The position numbers and the translations under genes are program-made. Positions 10,979-21,202 of a DNA stretch of 64,000 nt are shown piece by piece (within the stretch, counting starts at the first letter, position 1; each line of letters starts with the position of its first letter). The notes under the pieces are model-generated. The model saw only the letters and a program-made list of their open reading frames with translations. It was not told where the DNA came from and ran no database searches. Source of the DNA: Cristatella mucedo (taxonomy: Eukaryota; Bryozoa; Phylactolaemata; Cristatellidae); the NCBI GenBank assembly GCA_009760855.2, contig WPIO01000232.1, positions 124,001 to 188,000 of the forward strand, given 5' to 3'.

Positions 10979-11583
10979 CTGTTCACCGTGACCTTGCTTC
11001 AGCGAACCATCAAGGTCGGACTGCGAGACCCCGCCGCCGCACTCTGCTGACAGCTGCTGCTGCTGTGCTGCCATGCCCCCGGAAGCCGATGCCGGGCTCG
11101 CACTTCCGGGCATGCAGAATGGCAGCACGGCGCCGCCACTGCCTCCTCCGTCGGTGAGAGCGCGTCGCGACGAGGGCTGCTCGGCTGCGGACACAGCCGC
11201 CGCGGCCGCCGCCGCCCTCTTCTGCTGTATCTTGTCGATTAGGGAATGGTGGGCGAAGCGCAGCGCATCCATGACGACACTTTCGACGCTGTGGTTCGTC
11301 TGGTAGGTGCAGCGAGGCGGATTTCGCGTCAGGTAATTCTTGAGCAGCTTCCCAAAGTCGGCTGGCAGGTCGCGGATGAGCTGATGCGGGAAGCTCGGCT
11401 CGTGGAAATTCATGTCGGCGATGATGAGGTCGCGCAGGAGCGGAAAGAGCGGATGCGATCGGAACGCACTCGACTTGTCCATGACGAGTCGCTGCATGAA
11501 GTCGTGCGAGTTCGGTGCGACTGTAACGGCGGCAGCGGGCGCCAGAGGGTCAGGGGTCATCAAGCCCGACAACGCCGACGAGG
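10979..11583 (-). CDS. Exon 3 with MEIS/PREP-like N-terminal domain
   Basis: A 605-bp exon. The acceptor is CTGTTCTATAG|CC and the donor CAG|GTAAGG. Exon 2 ends with one base (G) and this exon starts with CC, restoring an Ala codon in frame; the exon ends in phase 0. After a short linker it encodes [18 protein letters not shown], about 40 residues that include [12 protein letters not shown], then [20 protein letters not shown], an Ala run and a Ser/Gln-rich tail. DKxAxxxHPLFPLL followed about 60 residues later by a helix of the LDNLMxxAIQxLRxHLLELEK type is the layout of the MEIS/PREP (PKNOX) N-terminal domain, which binds PBC homeoproteins. Similarity is clear at the first motif and loose afterwards, so family membership is an inference. 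No homeodomain follows in the exon. It could instead be an unrelated alpha-helical domain with a chance HPLFPLL match. Confidence 0.8.
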
Positions 11584-12012
11584 CTATAGAACAGGCGCTC
11601 ATTCGCTATGGCTGGTCGACAACAGCGGTGGCAGCGGTTTTTGTCCCCCCCCCCCACCCACCCGGCTCTGACGACCCTGCCCCGAAAACGTGTCACAGCT
11701 GGCTACCCTATAGAACTAGAGAAGAAAAACTATATAAAAAAAAGAACTCGTCCGAAATAGAGAGCAAACGCTGGCTCCGAAAATAGCATTGAGTGTGCTG
11801 CCCCCAACGACAACGACAAGCTAAGGGCAGCAGCACTGCCTTGAGCTGTCCACTTACCGGCGACCGGAAAAGTAGCGCCGAGTCGAGGCACAACTAGCTT
11901 GACAGACAGCTCTAATGGCTTCGAGCGCTATGCTCTCTCCCTCTCACACACAACACACCACACAAGACGACGACAAATTCAGAAATGCCGGCGACGTGGG
12001 CCGATCGAAGCA

Positions 12013-12031
12013 CTAACTAGCTAGCTAGCTA
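12013..12031. repeat. (CTAG)n short tandem repeat
   Basis: Five or so CTAG units in intron 2. Confidence 0.8.
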
Positions 12032-12659
12032 GCTCTACTGACCAGCCCATAGCCGCCAGGCCTGCGCAGGCGCAGCCACTAGGTGCCCACAGCTCAGCTA
12101 CGGTGACTATAAAAGCTGTGCCGTTGCCGTGAAAGCCGAAGCCGGCCGATGTGGCAGCTGGCCGCTTTGAAGCCGCTCTGAGGGCCGGCGAGCGGCTGCT
12201 CGCATGCACGCCCGGTCGGAACTCAAGTGGGGGGGGGGAGCCAGAAACTCGAGTGCCGAGTAATCCCTCACAGCCCGGGTAGCCACCCGGGCTACCGGCT
12301 GCTTGTAGCACCGAACGAGCGGTCGGCCGAACGAGCTGCAAAGCGCTGGGCGAGCGGTGCCATAATCGTGTCAGCGGCCAGCTTCAGCTGCTGCGCAGCC
12401 GCTTAGCTGCCGCTTCGCTAGGAGAGCTCTCTCGAACTCGGCTCTGGCGCTCTTAAGATCGTATGTACGCTTGCTTGAACAAGCAGCGCAAGTCACTCGC
12501 AAACATGCGCAGGGCTCACGGGTGCAAGCGCTCGCTCGCCCACTTGCGCTCAAACACCCAATAGCACTCACACGTTCACGAAATTGCACTCGCATCCAGT
12601 AGCCCTAGAACAAGCAGCACACAATGCACGCAGGATCAACCCAAATGCCTATTCCAGAA

Positions 12660-12830
12660 AGATGTACTTCATTTGCATAGCGCCGTAAGACAGCAGAATC
12701 TCCATCCAGGCACTCAACAGATTCAGCATGGCTCGAGCCCACGACCTCGGTCATCAAATGCAGTTGCCTTGACATCGTTCGTTAAAAGCATCGTTTGCTA
12801 AACGACTGGGCCTAACCTACTGGGCTGCAT
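12660..12830 (-). mobile_element. SINE-E copy, minus
   Basis: The reverse complement shows TTAGGCCCAGTCG (A-box side), GGTCGTGGGCTCGAGCC (B-box) and a tail with GAGTGCCTGGATGGAGATT and GGCGCTATGCAAATGAA, paralleling the copy at 15.04 kb. Confidence 0.65.
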
Positions 12831-12973
12831 GACTCGTTTTGCGATACAATGAGGCTCTCAAGCAATTGGGTCATAAAACCATGAGAAACTGCCATTGAAA
12901 AGGTCACCAGATTGCTGAGTGACTCGGCATGGCTTGGGCTCATAACAGAAGAATGTCTATCTGCCATGAACAA

Positions 12974-12975
<2 letters not shown>

Positions 12976-13060
<85 letters not shown>
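12976..13060. repeat. (CT)n microsatellite
   Basis: About 85 bp of CT repeats in intron 2. Confidence 0.95.
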
Positions 13061-13062
<2 letters not shown>

Positions 13063-13811
13063 GGGCTTTCTCGGTAGGCAGCAGCAGCAGTGGCTCCGAC
13101 TCAAGTCCAGCACGAGTTCATCGCAAACATCTTTGACCAAAGTCTTGCTTTTTAAGAAGGCTGCTCAAATTCGCCCAGAGAGCACGGGGTGCACCTACGC
13201 CAGCTGGCCACCGGAGCGGCACGGCCTGCTATCGAGCTACGAATCGCTCGATCGCACGCCACGGTCGAGTTAGCCAAGTCGCAAACATGCAGATACGACT
13301 TTCCAGCTTGGTCCACCGTTCACCCGTTCCAGTCGGCTTCGAGTAGCCATTACAAATATGCTCGATGCTCATGCCAAACTGGCTGCCGACGTCAGAAAAA
13401 GCAGCGTAGCCTGCAGCAGTGGCTGCATGCTTGAGGAGCGACCGCTGCCGCACAGACCACTACCCCTACCGCAGTCGGACGACTGATGACGCATAACTAA
13501 AGCCGTTTTGCATCAGGTCAGAAACCGACTGCGGCCAGCGGGTGTGGCAGCCGGCGTCACATCGAGGCTGCAGCCGCCGACTCCTCGGGGTGGGGGGAGG
13601 GAGGGAGGGATTTCACCCCAAAAGACGGTCACCACGGCACTCGGCCTTGCTAGTCAGTACCTCACAAACTCGCAGCAGTGAAGATAGCGCCGACAGAGAA
13701 TGTGCACCACGAGCTCAAGTGCATCTCAAGTGCTCTCACGTGCAGCCGTCGGATGCAGATAGCTTGCACAGGACTGCAGCTATGTCTGGCAGTCAATCTA
13801 TATGTAGACAC

Positions 13812-13852
13812 ATGCGCACGCACGCACACACACACACACACACACTCACGTG

Positions 13853-13883
<31 letters not shown>

Positions 13884-13893
13884 GCACGCACAC
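13812..13893. repeat. (CA)n/(CG) compound microsatellite
   Basis: Alternating CA tracts with CG steps; Z-DNA-prone purine-pyrimidine alternation. Confidence 0.9.
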
Positions 13894-13933
13894 TGCTCCG
13901 AAGAAGCACATTAAAGAGCAGCCGAAAAATAAA

Positions 13934-14101
13934 TGTTAGCTGGTTTAACTGCCTCATTTTTTTAGCTGTAGAAGAGCTTTAACGCCTGCCACCACTGCTT
14001 GTAGTTGGCAATAAAGAGTAGCACACTGCAGGATTCAATCCCCCCCCCCCCGACCTCAGCCGTGAAGAGCAAGTGCCTTACCGCTTGGGCTATCACGGCC
14101 C
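13934..14101 (-). mobile_element. SINE-C copy with internal C-run
   Basis: Reverse complement of the SINE-C consensus: TTAGCTG end, GTAGAAGAGCTTTAACG, CCACCACTGC, GCAGGATTCAATCC (B-box) and CTTACCGCTTGGGC (A-box side). A run of about 11 C lies directly next to the B-box, apparently grown from the CCC of that motif. Confidence 0.75.
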
Positions 14102-14858
14102 TTATATTCGATAGCGGCATGCCGGGTAAGTACGCAAGCCAAACGAGACAAGTGACGGCAGTTCTCACCAAGTGTGCTGCAGTGCAGACAGCACTCTGAG
14201 AACTCGGAAGTGAGAACTGATAAGTCGGAAAGGCTGACGGTGGAAGGCGGTGATGGTGGTGCGATAACCAGCCAGGCTCACGGGAGGAAGCACACTGGCA
14301 GGGCTCAAAAATGAGGGTTCCAGAAAAAAAGGGGGGGTTCGGCCCACTTTGCCAGTGCTGCATCCTCTGCAGAGCTTAGGGAGCCAACAGAGGGAGCCAC
14401 TGCATCAATGCACATTAGCACTGCATATTAGCCCGGTAATGACATGCACAACATCTCTAGTGCGTGCTGCTCACGAAAATAGGCAGCCCGAGGTTGCCTA
14501 TCACTATTTGTCATAGGTGGTCCCAATCTACGTTCGAATCACTGCCTAACGTCTTGTCTTATTAGCAGGCCATGACCTAGCCACCACAGAAGTTCCCATA
14601 GGCAGCTCCCCAACGGCAGAAAGCTGAGCTGATGCCAAATAATCAGCCGAAGCAGAACTAGACACAGGAGAAGATGCAGAGACTGACAGCTTGCCAATAT
14701 CTTCCTAACTTTCCTAAGAGTGAGCAAACCTACTAAATAATAACACACTATGTCGAGCTATGTGCAGGAAACTCGACGAGATCTGGCTGCCAGCGAACCG
14801 CTGGTTGTACTGTGTGTCCATTCTCTCTCTATGCTCTGCTCCCCCTGGTTACCATTCA

Positions 14859-14865
<7 letters not shown>

Positions 14866-14932
<67 letters not shown>
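14866..14932. repeat. (CT)n microsatellite
   Basis: About 67 bp of CT repeats in intron 2. Confidence 0.95.
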
Positions 14933-14939
<7 letters not shown>

Positions 14940-15042
14940 CTTATCTGTCTCCTCTGTAGAATCACTCTCCCCTTCTTTATATGTAATATTCTTCCAGAAC
15001 CTACTTGCAGTCAGATTTAATGCGAAGGCTGCCAATCGTAGG

Positions 15043-15186
15043 AAGCCGAGCTGGTTTGGTCTAGCGGTTAAGGTGCTCGCCCCGACCAAGGTCTGACTGA
15101 GGCCGTGGGCTCGAGCCCCGAGGCATATGTGAAGCGCCTGAATAGAGATTAAGTTTTCTTGGGGCGCTATATAAATGAATTCAATA
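15043..15186 (+). mobile_element. SINE-E reference copy
   Basis: tRNA-derived head: TGGTCTAGCGGTTAAGGTGC (A-box) and GTGGGCTCGAGCCCC (B-box). The tail reads GAAGCGCCTGAATAGAGATTA then GGGGCGCTATATAAATGAATT, which resembles the 3' ends of L2-type LINEs. Such a shared tail is how LINE machinery recognises SINE RNA (family knowledge). Confidence 0.8.
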
Positions 15187-15386
15187 CAAGCCCACTATAG
15201 AGTACTTCTGTTTCCAGCAAGAAAGGGATTTCTCACCCCTCTCCAAACCAGCAGAACCAAAGGGTGTTGCATGCTAGGGCCTAACACTGCCTTTCCTAGG
15301 TCAGAAGAAGTCTTGCTCACACCCAGAGTAAGCTGTCATTCCAGCCAACGCTGGGCAACGTCTCCAGAAGCAACAGCAGCAGAACG

Positions 15387-15550
15387 GTGAGCCGTGATGG
15401 CACACTAGGTAAGGTGGTTGCTCTCACGACCTCGGTCCCGAGTTCAATTCCTGCGGTGGGCAATTCTTTATCGCCACTGCAAGCGGTGGTGATAGCCGTA
15501 AAGGCTCTACTGTCGCTATACAAAAAGAGGCTGTTAAATCAGCCAGGATA
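15387..15550 (+). mobile_element. SINE-C copy
   Basis: TGATGGCACACTAGGTAAGG (A-box), GAGTTCAATTCCTGC (B-box) and the body GCAAGCGGTGGTGATAGCC through GCTATACAAAAAGAGGCTG match the other SINE-C copies closely. It lies on the plus strand in intron 2. Confidence 0.85.
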
Positions 15551-15664
15551 CAACGGGTCCCACCTGTCCAATACGGCTGCAAAGTACTGCAATAGCCAAT
15601 AGGCAAGCCTTACTGGTGATATACATGCAAACTCGGGAACAAACGTGAGCAGACACATCGCGCT

Positions 15665-15788
15665 CACGCACGCACGCACACACGCACCCACACACACAAC
15701 CGTGAGCATGCGCACGCACGTGCACACAAAACACACCAACATGTAGGGACACTCGCACACGCACATAGACACAGACACAGACACAGCC

Positions 15789-15832
<44 letters not shown>

Positions 15833-15895
15833 TGCGCACACACACACGCGCACAAGCAAAAACACACCCTCACATCCGTGCAAGGGCACAACACA
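15665..15895. repeat. CA-rich block with (CA)n core
   Basis: Degenerate CA/CG alternation with a clean (CA)n at about 15,790-15,829. Open frames through it encode Cys-Val repeats and are not genes. Confidence 0.85.
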
Positions 15896-16444
15896 TGCAG
15901 TCACTAACCCTCCATCAGTGCATACATATGTAAGCTACAAACTGGAAAGATGCAGCACTGAAACTAAACGTACCAAAAGCACTAGCATAGAATTATTGAT
16001 GAAGTCCATTCATCTTGGCGCTGACACAGCAGCTTTGGCAGTGTGATACGCCTTGCAGCCGGTGCTACTATTCAAGATTATTTCAGCCTCGACAAACACG
16101 GCCGTGCCGCCGACGTGCTTGCCCAGCATGTCACCAGCTGGTCATGGTTCACATAGGGCCATCGTGGCACTGGCAGCCGCCTTATTATCTCGCGCACCAA
16201 GACGATAAAGCATGCCTGTCTGCAAGAGGCAAAAGAGAGGATTGCTGCCCACGCCGGGATACTCGCCAGCAGGCCAACCGATAGTCTCAGCTGCATAGAA
16301 CAGGGGCCTCGGAAGAAAATAGTCTTGCCTGCACACAGACCTCTCTTAGGCGGCGCAGACACGCTGCACAGTAGCCCAAAGAGCTCACCGTGAAAGTACC
16401 TGGCATAATGTGATCGTTAAAGGAAAGAAACAGGTAGAAATTAA

Positions 16445-16620
16445 GAGAGGAGGAGGAGAGAGAGAGAGAGAGGAGAGACAGAGAGAGAGGAGAGAAAGAG
16501 AGAGAAGGAAGACAGGCAGGCAGACAGAACAATGAGAGAACCAGAGAGAAAAGGAAAGACAGAAACAGAGACAGGCAGAGGCCGGACAGAGAGCAGCAAA
16601 GCGATGAAAAAGAAGCAAAG
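16445..16620. repeat. Purine-rich (GA) block beside exon 2 donor
   Basis: GA-rich, interrupted purine tract just inside intron 2. On the coding strand it is a long CT-rich tract starting about 110 bp after the donor. Confidence 0.8.
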
Positions 16621-16733
16621 AGAAGGGAAATCCAGCAGTACACTTAAGGAATGTGAATAGCACCAGAGCGATGCTGCTTGCGAGCTGGAAGAGAGCAACA
16701 GCGCGCCGAGCAGCCGACCGGCAATCATCTTAC

Positions 16734-19023
16734 CTAAGGGGGACTTGCCAGGAGCAGACGACGACGACGGCGGCGGCAGGTGCTGATGCACAGAGCTCGC
16801 TTGCACCGACGATGACGATGACATGGTGCTGCCGATGACGGCTTGCTGCTGCTGCTGCTGCTCGGAGCACGTCGGCGCTGCTACTGCTGCCATTGCCACC
16901 GACGAGCCGAAGCCAGTGGAGGCAGGGTTGCAGGCTGCTGATGCCGACGTAGCCTGAGACAGCGGATTTCCCGAAGGGACCGCCGAGGCGCCACCATTTT
17001 GGTAGGCTGCGGCACCCCTGTAGCCCATAGCTGCCACCGGCAGCACGGGTGCCGACCCGGCGGACGCCTGAAACCGGCCATGATGCGACAACGACGATGG
17101 CCCTTGGCCGGTCGCCATGCCACCGGCGTACATGGCATTACCATTGCCGCTGCTCGCGAGCTGACCGGGCACCTGATGATGCTGGTGGATGCCCGACTGA
17201 CCGCCAGAGAAGCCAGGCGTGTGCATGACGGGCGCCGACACCTGGCGCTTGAAGTGCGGCGCCGGCCCGTGAGAGGCAGTGGCGGCGGCGGCAGCAGTGG
17301 CAGCATTGGTCAAGGGTCGCGCGACCGGCTGCACCGACGACGGAAGGTGATACAGTTGCGGTGCAACCACGACCTGCTGAGCGGCGGCTGCGGATACTGC
17401 TGGCTGGCCGCTGCTCAGCGACATGTTGAACGAGATGTTCAGCTGTCCGGTCTGCGCCAGCCCGGTGAACTCGGGCACCTGGTAGTAGTTGGGCTGCTGT
17501 GGCAGCTCAGAGAAGTTAATGGTGCTGTCAGGCGCGGTGAGGTCCTCCATGCAGAAGTCTTCCGGATACTCGTGCGCGGGCGCCGATGACGACGCTGAAG
17601 AAGGCGAGCCGTCCTCGAAGTGGTGGCCATTGACCGTGCTGGCTGCAGTGGCGGCTGCTACTGCAGCGGCGCCGGCCGCGGAGATCGGGAACGAGGTCCA
17701 GCGAGCTCCACCACTTCCAGCGTCGAACCAGGATGGGTCGGCCAGGGAGCCGGCGTCGACCATAATGGTGCTGCCGGAGCGGTGCATGCCAAAGCCGCTG
17801 GCGCCGTGCGGACCGGCTGCGGCAGCCGGCTCACCTTGACCCTGGTAGTATGCAGACGGGCCGGACGATGTAGCCTGCTGCTGCAGCAGCTGCTTTGACG
17901 GCACCTGGTACGGGCTGTAGTCGTTACGCGACTGCTGGCGCTGCGGCGCAGCCTTGGACGAGTGCTGCTGCGCCATGCAGAACTTGCTGTCGTCAGTGGC
18001 GCCGACGAGGCCCTGCCTGAGACCTGACAGCAGGTCAGGGGAGGCGCTACTGCTGCCGCCGCCGCTTCCGCTTCGGTGGTGACGATGATGGCTGCCGATG
18101 CCGCCATTTCCGCCGGACGACGGGCGCATCGGCGGCTCCTTGCAGCCGCTGCTGCTGCCACCGCCTCGCCCGTCGTCCGGCGACTGCTGCTGCTGGTGGA
18201 AGGCTGCCGCGGCGGCGCTGTACTTCATCGGTGCGGCCGACAAAGCGACGGCACCAGAGGCACCGACGCGCTCTGCGCAGTCCATGGGCTGCCTCTGTTC
18301 GCCCCCGGCCATCGACATCGCCCCGGCATTCAACGAGGGCGCCGAAGACGCAGTTGCCGCAGCCACCGCCATGCTAGCGCCTCCGCCTCCCCCGGCTGTA
18401 TGCTGATCGTCACTGACGTAGCATCGGCCACTGGCGCCACCATTGCTGCCGTCTGCCAGCGAGAGCCTGGCGCCGGCGCTCGAGGCAGCCGGTCCGCCAC
18501 AGTCGGAGCTCTCGCGCTTCACGTGCGCTGCCGCGGCCTGGGCCGCGGGCGCTGAGTGCGACCCGGCGCCGGCGGCAACCGTCCTACAAGCCTGGGGCCG
18601 GCCACCGGGAGCCGGCTGTCGGTCGTCGTATGGAGCGGGCGAAGGTGCGCCGCTGCCCGACGGGAAGTCGTAAAAGTCCAGGTCCATGCTGTCGTGTATG
18701 CCCATGTCATTGCAGATCTCGTCGAGCAGGTCGTTTCGCAGGCGGTCGCTGCTGCCGCCACATCCGCCAGCGTCGTCGTCGTCATCATTGCTGCCACGCG
18801 AGGAAGCGGCAGCAGCGGCGACTGCTGCAGCGGCAGCGGCCGCGGCGTGCCTGCTTGCTCGGCGAGCGCTGCCGCCGAACGAAGACGGCCCGGCGGCACC
18901 GGCGGCCGCGAGCAGCGGCATCAGCAGCTGCCTGTCGTATGGCTGATCGGCGCCAGCCGACGAAGGCTGCAGCGGAGCGGCCGACGACTTCTTGGTCGTC
19001 GAATCCCTGTAGTTACTCATTTC
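16734..19023 (-). CDS. Exon 2 (large low-complexity exon) of MEIS/PREP-like gene
   Basis: A 2,290-bp coding exon open throughout on the minus strand. The acceptor is a pyrimidine-rich CTCTTGCAG followed by GAA ATG AGT; the donor is TTAG|GTAAGA. It gives 763 codons plus one base (phase 1). The product is mostly disordered: Ala runs, Gln runs, Ser/Gly stretches and an Asp run. Less simple islands stand out. One acidic-hydrophobic block contains NDLLDEICNDMGIHD and DLDFYDF (about 18,747-18,661). A second contains PEDFCMEDLTAPD and NISFNMSLSS (about 17,575-17,410). There is also a VKRESS motif. Such islands in an otherwise disordered protein often act as activation or partner-binding motifs (inference). 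The frame stays open 121 codons upstream of the Met at 19,020 (to an ATG at 19,383), but the acceptor and exon 1 phase favour splicing at 19,023. The reading frame beyond the donor soon becomes simple repeat. Antisense open frames here are by-products of GC-rich repeat coding. Confidence 0.85.
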
Positions 19024-20192
19024 CTGCAAGAGGCAATGCGCAGCGCTGCTGTCCCGCTGCCGTTGCTGCAGGCGAGGTGCCACAGCCGCGGCGCTAGCTG
19101 CAGTCGCAGCGGAAGCAGTCGAAGCGGAAGCACAGTGAGCTGTCAGACAAACGCTGCCTGTGGGCAGCCCTGCTCGCAATTCTCTCGCACGACGGCATCT
19201 CCAGCGGCAGCAGCAGCAGAGGCAAGCCAAGATGTGAGCACGCTCGTGGTCGCTGCCGGACTCACAATCTCGCCTTGCGGCCATGACGGCGAGTGGAACT
19301 GAGTTGCCCGAGAGCAGCCGACGACACTGACACACACCACTGTGGGCATGCTTACTTCGGGCCAGCCGGTGGCTACTGAACAAACAACCAGTGCTGAACT
19401 AAGTACCTCTTCTCTGCTGCGTTAATAGAACGAGGGAAGGTCACGGCCGGCATTTATTTGCCAACTCTTTGTGCTGGGGAGAGTTTAGCTCGCTCGCGAG
19501 GCTCGGTCGAGCGGCCCTGCTGCAGCTGCTGTGACAGTTGAAGTGCCAGTGGAACTGCATCAGCGCTTGGCGCCCCGGGAAGGAGTCACTGTATCAATCG
19601 AGCCGAGACTGGAGTGCTCGCCGGGCCTTGCAGAGAGGTGCGGCGGCAGTGGCTCTGAGGGCTAAGCTGGCAGCTGGCAATGTGGCACGGAGGTAGTGCA
19701 GCAGCAGCACCACCCGGTGAGCAGATACACGAGTCAGCTGTGCCCTGTGCTTGCTCACCCTGCACGCTGCTGACTAGGATGCTTTCCTGTGCTGCTGCTC
19801 TGAGAATAGCAATAACCATCTCTCTATTACGGCTGTGCTCACTCCCCCCCCCCCGAAGCCAGGCTGGTGTGGCTGAGCCGAGTGCAGCAGCATATCATAG
19901 GCACGCGACCTGCAGCAAGCCGGGTCCGACACGGGAGCTAACTCCCAAGCCAGCTGGCCGCTAGCAGCCGAGGGCTGAGAAGCAAATTCGCCAGGACTGA
20001 TTACGGTGAGCAAATATGACGACACGAGATTGCCGACCGAGAAAGAGGAAGCAAGCTGATGATGATGAGCATCTAATGGCTTTCGCTGTTTCGGCATTGG
20101 AGGTTCACGGCTCGACTTTCGCCGGTGGGTGACAAAGACACACGAGATCGTTCATACGACGTTTATCACACGGAGCCGGAGAATGATAATAA

Positions 20193-20196
<4 letters not shown>

Positions 20197-20272
<76 letters not shown>
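20197..20272. repeat. (GA)n microsatellite
   Basis: About 76 bp of GA repeats in intron 1, preceded by ATAATAAAGACAG. Confidence 0.95.
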
Positions 20273-20275
<3 letters not shown>

Positions 20276-21121
20276 ACAAGGCTGGCAACGTCAATCGTCA
20301 ATTCTGGGCAAGATCGCCTTGGGAGCCAAACACTTCCTCGTGTCGCCTTGCCTGCTTAGCAAGAAAGAGGTCAAGCTTTTCCAGGACAAGCTAATGGCCG
20401 TCTTCCAAGCTGCAACACGGACTCGGTATCTTGGCTCAACTGCAGCTCCCAAGCATGCCCCTCCCAAGCAGTATTACCTAGGAGTGGTGAAAGGGGGGAA
20501 GCTGCCCGAACTTTCGGCTGAGCTCGTGATCTAAACTGATGCATCTGACACGGATTAAAATCAGCATGATTATTTCAGCCAGCCAGCCATCGGCTAGAGG
20601 CCACTGGAAGCACAGAGCTCCTGCCGGATCCGAGCTTCTTACGACTGATGGATGCCTATTTAAGAGCCATCCTGGCTGGGCAAAGCCTGAGACGATGGAT
20701 GAGCCAAAACTCTGAGTCACAAGGCAGACAGCATTCAGTGAGGGTTTTTCTGGTCTGCGACAGCTCGGCTTTAGGAGTTGAGACAGAAACTCAAACCGAC
20801 TCCAGCTCCTCCTTGCAGCTAAAGCTGCATTTGCAAATGCTAGGAGAACTAGTCGGTAGCCTGTGACTGCTTGACGGGTCACCAATGTCAGCACTGAATG
20901 CCGACATCGCACAGATGGCAAAACAAACTGGGCAGCCCTGCCCTCGGTCATCGGTGGCTGACTTCTGCCAGAGCTGGGTTGGGCCTATATGAGAGGCAAG
21001 TAGAATACACCGACTAGCACGGAAAACAAAAAAGGCCACGACCGGACTGCCGCCCAGCCTGCAGAGGGCTCGACCAGACAGTTTACAGATGGTGAGCCCA
21101 CCCACGGTGAGACCCCCCCCC

Positions 21122-21122
<1 letters not shown>

Positions 21123-21200
<78 letters not shown>
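21123..21200. repeat. (CAG)26 trinucleotide array
   Basis: Twenty-six uninterrupted CAG units, preceded by an eleven-base C run. It lies in intron 1. The open frames (poly-Ala, poly-Cys) lack splice support, so it is probably not translated. Confidence 0.9.

Positions 21201-21202
<2 letters not shown>

Larger units (their letters stand above)
11584..16733 (-). other. Intron 2 of the MEIS-like gene
   Basis: About 5.1 kb between the phase-1 donor at 16,733 and the acceptor ending at 11,584. It holds one SINE-E and two SINE-C copies, another SINE-E at 15,043, two long CT tracts, (CA)n-rich blocks and a purine-rich block beside the exon 2 donor. No extra exon was recognised. Confidence 0.65.

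Noticed and set aside
11246-11786. Plus-strand frames of 120-140 codons over exon 3
   Set aside because: Antisense shadow of the exon with the MEIS-like domain.
15534-15904. Cys/Val-rich small proteins that look toxin-like
   Set aside because: They are translations of CA repeats.
16999-19302. Plus-strand open frames of 150-250 codons
   Set aside because: They lie antisense to exon 2 and mirror its GC-rich repeats; no domain or splice support.
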